From contig CAWARA010000006.1 of NCBI GenBank assembly GCA_963784195.1, positions 1 to 61,254 on the forward strand: a stretch of DNA of 61,254 bases. Direction: 5' to 3'. The notes beneath the pieces are model-generated. The model was not told where the DNA came from. It ran no database searches and saw nothing but the letters and a program-made list of their open reading frames with translations. Position 1 is the stretch's first letter. Each line of letters opens with the position of its first letter. The position numbers were made by a program, and so were the translations under genes. Of this stretch, positions 55,410 to 61,254 are shown in pieces. The DNA comes from CAVQAH01 sp963784195. Its GTDB lineage: Bacteria; Acidobacteriota; Vicinamibacteria; Vicinamibacterales; 2-12-FULL-66-21.

Positions 55410-56661
55410 TTATGCATACATGCCGCGCATGCGTGTGACGGTCGCGACGCGGTTGATGGCGACGATGTAGGCGGCGGTGCGCATGTCGGTCTTGTATTTG
55501 ATCGACGTGTGCAGCACGTCCTTGAACGCCTCGACCATCTTGTCCTCGAGACGCGAGTTCACTTCGTTCTCGGTCCAGAAGTAGCCATGGCGATCCTGGA
55601 CCCACTCGAAGTACGAGCGTGGTCACGCCGCCGGCGTTGGCGAGGATGTCGGGGATCACGAACACGCCGCGCTCGTGCAGGTGGCGGTGCGCTTCCGGCG
55701 TGGTTGGACCGTTGGCGCCTTCGGCGACGATCTTGGCCTTGATCGAAGGGGCGTTTTCCAGCGTGATCTGATTCTCGAGTGCCGCCGGCACGAGCACGTC
55801 GACGTCGAGCGCGAACAGTTTCTCGTTGTCGATCGACTCGGCGCCGGGAAAACCGTCGATCGTCTTGTGCTGGCGGGCGAAGTCGAGCATCTTCGCGATG
55901 TCGAGCCCGTTGGCGTTGTAGACGCCGCCCTTCCAGTCGGTCACCGCGACGATCTTGGCACCGATCTTCGAAAGCAGATCCGCAGACACCGAACCGACAT
56001 TCCCGAATCCTTGCACAGCCACGGTGGCGCCTTTGATATCGAGCTTCAGGTGCTTCGCCGCCTCGCGGGTGACGATCATGACGCCGCGGCCCGTCGCCTC
56101 GCGACGGCCGAGCGATCCGCCCATCTCGATTGGCTTGCCGGTGACGACGGCCGTGGCCGTGTGGCCGACATGCATGCTGTAGGTGTCCATGACCCACGCC
56201 ATGATTTGATCGTTGGTATTGACGTCTGGCGCAGGCACGTCCTTCTCGGGACCGATCGCGTCGATGATTTCGGCGACGTAGCGGCGGGTGAGCGCTTCGA
56301 GCTCGCGGCGTGACATGCGCGTCGGATCGCAGATGACGCCGCCCTTGCCGCCCCCGAACGGCACATGGGCGACCGCGCACTTCCAGGTCATCCAGGCGGC
56401 CAGCGCCGTGACCTCGTCGAGGCTCACGTCCGGGTGATACCGGATGCCGCCCTTTGCCGGGCCAAGCGTGATGTTGTATTGCACGCGGTACCCGGTGAAG
56501 ACCTCGATCTCGCCGTTGTCCATCTGCACGGGGCACGACACGGTGATCTGCCGCTTGGGGTGCGTCAGGATCTTCCAGATGCCCGCATCGAGCCCGAGAA
56601 GTCGCGCCGCCCCGTCGAATTCCTGGAGCATCGCGTTGAAGATGTTGCCGCCTGCTTCCAT
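55410..56661 (-). CDS. Glu/Leu/Phe/Val dehydrogenase (glutamate dehydrogenase), frameshifted
   Basis: A 416-residue NAD-type glutamate dehydrogenase relative. Motifs: TGYRVQYNITLGPAKGGIRY, catalytic Lys in VPFGGGKGGVICDP, PAPDVNTNDQIMAWVMDTYS, EATGRGVMIVTREA and the Rossmann GATVAVQGFGNVGS. Near 55.62 kb an extra base splits the C-terminus: ILANAGGVTT continues in another frame as SYFEWVQDRHGYFW and ends at TRMRGMYA. Repairing one base restores the family sequence. It is likely active in vivo if the lesion is an assembly error. It is opposite in direction to gdhA at 41.1 kb, and the two enclose the PadR/ADOP genes. Confidence 0.92.
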
Positions 56662-56754
56662 AACGCTCCTAATGATTGCGTGGCAGGATTCCTGCCCAAC
56701 CAGCTGTAAAAACAGAACAAGCTACTGTGACAGAATGCGGCAAGTCAAGAAAGC

Positions 56755-56820
56755 TGGAGCTAGGAGCTAGGAGCGAGCCAGGAGCTGGAAGCTCTTCTAG
56801 CTTCTAGCTCCTAGCTCCTT
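56755..56820. repeat. GAGCTAG heptad hairpin upstream of the amidohydrolase
   Basis: GAGCTAG-type words on the left (gagctaggagctaggagcg) pair with tctagcttctagctcctagc on the right around a centre near 56793. The element fills most of the 174 bp between the divergent glutamate dehydrogenase and amidohydrolase genes, directly before the amidohydrolase ribosome-binding site. Confidence 0.75.
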
Positions 56821-56835
56821 TCCAATGGAGGTACC

Positions 56836-58647
56836 GTGGTGCGTCGACTGTGGCACGTGGCGATCCTTGCGGTCGTGGCCGCCGCCGGAATGTCGGCGCA
56901 GGGGCCGTCGAGGATGCCTGTCGATCTCGCGTTCGTAAACGCGCGGGTATATACCCTCGATGCATCGCGGCCCTGGGTCGAGGCCGTGGCCATTGCCGGG
57001 ACTCGCATCGTGGCTGTCGGGTCCACCGCGGAGATACAGAAACTCACGACCACCGGCACGAAGGTGATCGATCTCAAGGGCGCCTTCGCGTCACCCGGTT
57101 TCAACGACGCGCACGTGCACATCGACAGCACGGGGGCCCTGCTGGTCGGGGTGAACCTGCTGGACGTCCACGAGCCGAAGGCGTTCGCGGCGCGAATCAA
57201 AGAGGCTGCCGGCCGACTGCCGAAGGGCGCATGGATCACGAGGGGGGAGTGGGGTGCGTACGAGCAATGGGCCGCGGGATCGGCCGGCGCGCAACCCTCT
57301 GGCGCCTCGGCGCCGGGACCGTTCACGCCCAGCCGTGACCTCGTCGATGCACTGACACCCGAGCATCCGGTGTTCGTGAACCGCTTCGATCGCAGCATGT
57401 ACCTCGCGAACAGCGTCGCGCTCAAGCTCGCGGACATCACCGACGCCACGCCGAATCCTCCCAACGGGGAGATCGTCCGTGATGCGAAGGGCCGCGCGAC
57501 CGGAGTGCTGAAGGGCGCGGCCGCCGACATCGTTCGTCGTGTCATTCCCCCGATTCCGTTCGAGCAGCGGCTGACGCAGGTCCGCGCCGTGCTGAAAGAA
57601 GCACGCGAGGGCGGCGTGACGACGATGCAGGACCTGACGTCGGCCGATCAGCTGCGTGCCTACCAGGAATTGCAGCGGCGTGGCGAGTTGACGTCGAGGA
57701 TCATGCTGCGTCCGACGCTGGACAACGTCACGCACACCGCGGCGCTCGGCATCACCCGCGGCTTCGGCGACGACTGGCTGAAGTACATCGGCTACAAGGC
57801 ATGGGTGGACGGCATCATGGGCAGCAGCGGCGCGATGTTCTTCGAGCCGTACTCTCACGATCCCAAGAACAAGGGCCTGCTGCGCGACATCATGCGCCCC
57901 GAAGGGCGCGACGGCGCCGCGATGGACATGACGTCGTCGCAGCACTACACAGAATTCCCGCCAGGCAATCTGGAAAAGCTGCTCGAGTTGGCAGTCACGA
58001 CCGGCATACCGCCGCACGTGCACGCGATCGGCGACAAGGGCAACCGGATCATCCTCGACGTCTACGAGAAACTGCTCAAGAAACACGATCTGGTGAATCG
58101 CGATCACCGGTGGCGCGTCATTCACGCGCAGGTCGTCCATCCCGACGATTTCGCGCGATTCGGGCAGCTCAAACTCGTCGCCGAGATCAACCCGTATCAC
58201 GTGTCCGACGACATGCGCTGGATGGAAGAACGTATCGCCGCCGATCGTTCGCGCGGCGCGTATGCGTTCCGGAAGCTGAAGGACTCGGGCGCCGTGCTGA
58301 TCTTCGGGAGCGACAGCCCCGGAACGAATGCGGCGAGGTACTTCCTGAATCCGGTCTACGGACTCTACGCGGCGGTGTCGCGGCAAACCCTCAAGGGCGA
58401 GCCGAAGGCGGGCTGGTTCCCCGATCAGCGGCTCACGATCGAAGAGGCAATCGAGGCCTACACGAAGGGACCGGCGTGGGCATCTTTCGAGGAAGCCTCC
58501 AAAGGAACCCTTTCGCCGGGCATGCTGGCGGACATCGCCGTTTTCGACACCGATTTGGTCGCGGCCGGCAAATCAGATCCTTCCAAACTACTGAAATCAA
58601 AGGTGCTATACACCGTCGCCGGTGGGCGGATCGTCTTCGGCCAGTGA
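56836..58647 (+). CDS. Exported amidohydrolase (YtcJ-like, amidohydrolase 3 family)
   Basis: A 603-residue metal-dependent hydrolase. A signal-like segment (HVAILAVVAAAGMSAQ) precedes a composite beta-sandwich (DLAFVNARVYTLDASRPW) and TIM barrel. The first metal motif is NDAHVHID, later VHAIGDKGNRIILDVY (His ligand), VIHAQVVHPDDFARF and FGSDSPGTNAARYF (Asp). The end returns to the sandwich (LADIAVFDTDLVA). Two adjacent GTG codons (56836, 56839) are possible starts; GGAGG at 56827-56831 favours the second by spacing. The substrate is unknown; relatives hydrolyse N-formyl or N-substituted amides. Confidence 0.9.
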   Translation: MVRRLWHVAILAVVAAAGMSAQGPSRMPVDLAFVNARVYTLDASRPWVEAVAIAGTRIVAVGSTAEIQKLTTTGTKVIDLKGAFASPGFNDAHVHIDSTGALLVGVNLLDVHEPKAFAARIKEAAGRLPKGAWITRGEWGAYEQWAAGSAGAQPSGASAPGPFTPSRDLVDALTPEHPVFVNRFDRSMYLANSVALKLADITDATPNPPNGEIVRDAKGRATGVLKGAAADIVRRVIPPIPFEQRLTQVRAVLKEAREGGVTTMQDLTSADQLRAYQELQRRGELTSRIMLRPTLDNVTHTAALGITRGFGDDWLKYIGYKAWVDGIMGSSGAMFFEPYSHDPKNKGLLRDIMRPEGRDGAAMDMTSSQHYTEFPPGNLEKLLELAVTTGIPPHVHAIGDKGNRIILDVYEKLLKKHDLVNRDHRWRVIHAQVVHPDDFARFGQLKLVAEINPYHVSDDMRWMEERIAADRSRGAYAFRKLKDSGAVLIFGSDSPGTNAARYFLNPVYGLYAAVSRQTLKGEPKAGWFPDQRLTIEEAIEAYTKGPAWASFEEASKGTLSPGMLADIAVFDTDLVAAGKSDPSKLLKSKVLYTVAGGRIVFGQ

Positions 58648-58754
58648 CAGTTCTGGCTGGTCTGGCTGGAGCGCGATTTGTGCAGGTTTGTTCAATCCTG
58701 AGCCATCCTGAACCCCGTTTGCCTCATTTACGGGTCGTCGCTCGCGCGCATAGA

Positions 58755-58805
58755 TCCGAATCCTATAAGTAGCTATATTTCAATAATTTAGCTCCAAGTA
58801 TTCAG
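58755..58805 (+). promoter_or_regulatory. AT-rich candidate promoter region of the collagen-like gene
   Basis: A stretch conspicuously rich in A and T (cctataagtagctatatttc, aataattta) in a GC-rich setting, 60-110 bp before the collagen-like gene. TATAAG and TATATT are possible -10 boxes, but no matching -35 is visible. The rest of the 217-bp gap holds nothing identifiable. Confidence 0.25.
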
Positions 58806-58864
58806 CTGAAACAGAAGGGCTGGTCCTGCCCTTGCTCCATCTTGCGACCGAGGTGGAGGGTCTC

Positions 58865-59809
58865 ATGAAGTCCAGAACGCTAATCGCCGCGCTGGTGCTG
58901 TTCCTCAGCGCCGGCACGGTTGCTCAGGCCGGCACGAATGACAACGGCCAGGGAAACGACAAGAAGAACGACGCGCCGAAGGGTCAGTTGATGGTGCTGG
59001 CTGCCCATCTGGATCGCGCGCAGGAGACGCTGATCCTGGAAGGCCTGAACTTCGGCCCGCAGGCGCCGACGGTCTATTGCGAAACGTACGAATTGCGGGT
59101 GACGGGCTCGACCAACCGCCGGCTGGTCGTGCAGTTCCCGGCAGCCATCCCCGACGGCATGTATCGATTCACGGTTGTGAGCGGGCCGTCGCAGCAGGAT
59201 CGGGATGTGTTCTACGTGAACGCGCAGTCGTCGAGCTCGAGCTCGGTGGAGGGGCCGCAGGGACCTCCGGGACCGACTGGTCCGCAGGGTGATGCTGGAC
59301 CGGCCGGGCCCGCAGGGCCTGCGGGGGCTACAGGAGCGGTGGGTCCGGCGGGTCCGGCGGGCGCGGTTGGGCCTGCAGGGCCGACAGGACCAGTTGGGCC
59401 TGCGGGTCCAGCCGGAGCGACTGGTGCGATGGGGCCGGCGGGGGGTCCTGTGGGGCCGCAGGGTCCCCAGGGTGCTGCGGGTGCGCCCGGGTTGCCTGGC
59501 GCCAACGGAACGAACGGTACGAACGGCGTGAGCGGCTACGAAGTCCGGACAATGCTGACGACGCAGTTCCAAGCATGGCCGACTGTCGTTCAAGGGCCGA
59601 TTCAGGTCGCGTGTCCGACGCCGGGCAACGTGCCAATTGGTGGCGGGTACGAGCTCATGAGCAATGGTGAAAAGCTGACCGTTCTATCCTCTGCGCCCGT
59701 GAACGATTCGACGCTGGTTGGCTGGCGCGTAACCGTGCGCAATGTGTTCTCGACGAGCCCAATCATCACACAGGTGCGCGTTCACGTGATTTGCGCGAAG
59801 GTTGAGTAG
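58865..59809 (+). CDS. Exported collagen-like (Gly-X-Y) protein with IPT/TIG-like domain
   Basis: A 314-residue secreted protein. Signal peptide LIAALVLFLSAGTVAQA; an IPT/TIG-like immunoglobulin domain (about 40-120, GQLMVLAAHLDRAQETLILE with GLNFGPQAPTVYC); a Ser run; then about 30 Gly-X-Y triplets from residue 130 to ~223 (many GPA, GPQ, GAT); and a ~90-residue C-terminal beta-domain (YEVRTMLTTQFQAWPTVVQG onward), perhaps for trimerisation. The triplet register is broken once by an extra residue near 193-196 (GGPV). GGAGGG precedes the ATG. It is likely a fibrous surface or exported structural protein. Confidence 0.88.
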   Translation: MKSRTLIAALVLFLSAGTVAQAGTNDNGQGNDKKNDAPKGQLMVLAAHLDRAQETLILEGLNFGPQAPTVYCETYELRVTGSTNRRLVVQFPAAIPDGMYRFTVVSGPSQQDRDVFYVNAQSSSSSSVEGPQGPPGPTGPQGDAGPAGPAGPAGATGAVGPAGPAGAVGPAGPTGPVGPAGPAGATGAMGPAGGPVGPQGPQGAAGAPGLPGANGTNGTNGVSGYEVRTMLTTQFQAWPTVVQGPIQVACPTPGNVPIGGGYELMSNGEKLTVLSSAPVNDSTLVGWRVTVRNVFSTSPIITQVRVHVICAKVE

Positions 59810-59831
59810 TTTTCTGGATACCGTTGCTCGT

Positions 59832-59872
59832 CACAGGCCAGCAGGGAGCCGATCCTTCCTTGCTGGCCTGTG
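59832..59872 (+). terminator. Probable terminator of the collagen-like gene
   Basis: A 15-bp stem cacaggccagcaggg / ccttgctggcctgtg with an 11-nt loop lies 22 bp after the stop codon. One position is a mismatch that can pair as a wobble. The following gcgtttctt is a weak T-tract. This is the best intrinsic terminator candidate in the window. Confidence 0.6.
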
Positions 59873-59944
59873 GCGTTTCTTGGCCGAGCGTCTCCGACGA
59901 TCCATCGCAGAGCTTCGTTGGGCGACGGGCTATAATGTCCGCGT

Positions 59945-61254
59945 ATGAAAAGCCTTACCGCGGAGACCGATAAGCAGCGCTGGGAGCGGGAGGTCGTAGA
60001 GCCAACACTGAAGAAGTCGCCGGAGCGGGACATACCCTTCACGACGATTTCCGGGCGGCCGATCGAACGCCTCTACACTAGCGACGATCTTGCGGGGCTC
60101 GACTATCAGCGCGACATCAACAATCCGGGCGAGTTTCCCTATACCCGGGGCATTCACCCCACCGGCTACCGAGGCAAGCTCTGGACGATGCGGCAGTTCG
60201 CCGGCTTCGGGATGCCGGAGGAAACCAACGAGCGCTACAAGACCCTTCTGAAAGCGGGCGGGACCGGCCTCAGCGTGGCGTTCGATTTGCCGACGCTCAT
60301 GGGCCGGGATCCGGACCACGAGCTGTCGCTCGGTGAAGTCGGGAAGTGCGGGGTCAGCATCGTGTCGCTGGCCGACATGGAGCGGCTGTTCGACGGCATC
60401 CGGCTCGGCGACATCACGACGTCGATGACGATCAACTCGCCGGCGTCGATGATCTTCGCGATGTACCTGGTGGTGGCCGAGAAGCAGGGCGCCGACTGGT
60501 CGAAGCTGTCGGGCACCATTCAGAACGACATCCTCAAGGAATTCATCGCCCAGAAGGAATACATCTACCCGCCGCGCGAGTCGATGCGTCTGGTCACCGA
60601 CGTGTTCGCGTTCTGTTCCAAGGAAGTTCCGAGGTGGAACACGGTGTCGGTCAGCGGCTATCACATCCGCGAAGCTGGCTCCACGTCTCTCCAGGAGCTC
60701 GCGTTCACGCTGCGCGACGGGATCGAATACGTCCAGTACGGCATGGATGCAGGCCTGGACGTGGACGACTTCGCTCCCCGCATCTCGTTTTTCTTCAACT
60801 CGCACAGCGACTTCTTCGAGGAGATCGCAAAGTTCCGTGCGGCGCGCCGGCTCTGGGCTGACGTCATGCGCGATCGGTTCGGCGCGAAGCACGAGCGGTC
60901 CTGGAAGCTTCGCTTCCACACGCAGACGGCAGGCGTCTCGCTCACCGCTCAGCAGCCCTACAACAACGTCGTGCGGACGGCTCTTCAGGCGCTGGCCGCG
61001 GTGCTTGGTGGCACGAACTCCCTGCACACCAACTCGCTCGACGAGGCGCTCGCGCTGCCCACGGCCGAAGCTGCCACGCTCGCGCTCAGGACGCAGCAGG
61101 TGATCGCCTACGAAAGCGGTGTGACCAACATCGTCGATCCGCTGGGCGGGTCGTACTTCATCGAACGCTTGACGAGCGACATGGAGCAGGGCGCGCGCGA
61201 CTACTTCCAGACGATCGATCGCCTGGGCGGGATGGTCGAGGCGATCGAAGAGGG
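59945..61254 (+). CDS. B12-dependent acyl-CoA mutase large subunit, isobutyryl-CoA-mutase-like (3' truncated by window)
   Basis: The first ~436 residues of a methylmalonyl-CoA mutase superfamily catalytic subunit: RGKLWTMRQFAGFGMPEETN, GGTGLSVAFDLPTLMGRDPD, GTIQNDILKEFIAQKEYIYP, SVSGYHIREAGSTS and NNVVRTALQALAAVLGGTNS with LHTNSLDEALALPT. Two positions that set substrate choice differ from methylmalonyl-CoA mutase: Phe85 replaces the Tyr of RQYAGF (Tyr89 in P. shermanii), and Gln203 replaces the Arg of FMVR (Arg207). Phe and Gln are the isobutyryl-CoA mutase pair. The ATG at 59945 begins the protein. The B12 domain, if fused, lies beyond the window. Confidence 0.92.
   Translation, partial: MKSLTAETDKQRWEREVVEPTLKKSPERDIPFTTISGRPIERLYTSDDLAGLDYQRDINNPGEFPYTRGIHPTGYRGKLWTMRQFAGFGMPEETNERYKTLLKAGGTGLSVAFDLPTLMGRDPDHELSLGEVGKCGVSIVSLADMERLFDGIRLGDITTSMTINSPASMIFAMYLVVAEKQGADWSKLSGTIQNDILKEFIAQKEYIYPPRESMRLVTDVFAFCSKEVPRWNTVSVSGYHIREAGSTSLQELAFTLRDGIEYVQYGMDAGLDVDDFAPRISFFFNSHSDFFEEIAKFRAARRLWADVMRDRFGAKHERSWKLRFHTQTAGVSLTAQQPYNNVVRTALQALAAVLGGTNSLHTNSLDEALALPTAEAATLALRTQQVIAYESGVTNIVDPLGGSYFIERLTSDMEQGARDYFQTIDRLGGMVEAIEE

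Noticed and set aside
59945..61254. Methylmalonyl-CoA mutase
   Set aside because: The overall fold fits, but the Phe/Gln pair at the two substrate-determining sites points to isobutyryl-CoA mutase, so I named it by that similarity instead.

Overview
The window is GC-rich bacterial chromosomal DNA. It most likely comes from an acidobacterium, probably the Vicinamibacteria type. Supporting this are four ADOP permeases (the acidobacterial duplicated orphan permease family), a VWFA-related acidobacterial domain protein, two large PknB-type Ser/Thr kinases, a PQQ-type beta-propeller protein, and a BACON/DUF5666 lipoprotein. No tRNA, rRNA or CRISPR array was seen. Many conserved genes are split by one-base frameshifts, one of them at a homopolymer run, so the source is probably a draft or metagenome assembly with residual indels. 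I report such genes over their full span and name the lesion.

Layout. 1-8.9 kb: kinase/ATPase/TPR regulator, EEP-family lipoprotein, BACON lipoprotein with a beta-barrel partner, TPR/NTF2-like membrane protein, RRM RNA-binding protein. 9.1-12.1 kb: uvrA, then a 339-bp inverted-repeat element. 12.4-18.3 kb: PQQ beta-propeller protein, kinase with WD40/TolB-like propeller, HEAT-repeat protein. 18.3-20.5 kb: Hsp20, HtrA-like protease and alkyladenine-type DNA glycosylase operon. 20.8-25.7 kb: efp-tdk, phospholipid-synthase operon, uvrC carrying a palindromic insertion. 25.7-35.3 kb: housekeeping block with site-2 protease, trpS joined to scpA, scpB, rluB, cmk, rpsA, an HU/IHF protein and a HIT protein. 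35.3-40.9 kb: two acyl-CoA dehydrogenases, PRC-barrel protein, VWA protein. 41.1-56.7 kb: two glutamate dehydrogenases in convergent orientation bracketing three PadR regulators, four ADOP permeases and an IS5 fragment. 56.8-61.3 kb: amidohydrolase, collagen-like protein, and an acyl-CoA mutase running off the end.

The strongest unexplained signal is a set of intergenic hairpins built from degenerate words with a 7-nt period, often starting at a stop codon. One such element sits in frame inside uvrC, between 7-bp direct repeats. A 20-nt heptad-type word lies directly 3' of both glutamate dehydrogenase genes, so it forms inverted borders around the PadR/ADOP region. Other points of interest are the trpS-scpA single reading frame, the isobutyryl-CoA-mutase-like residues in the terminal mutase, and an acyl-CoA dehydrogenase lacking the usual catalytic glutamate.
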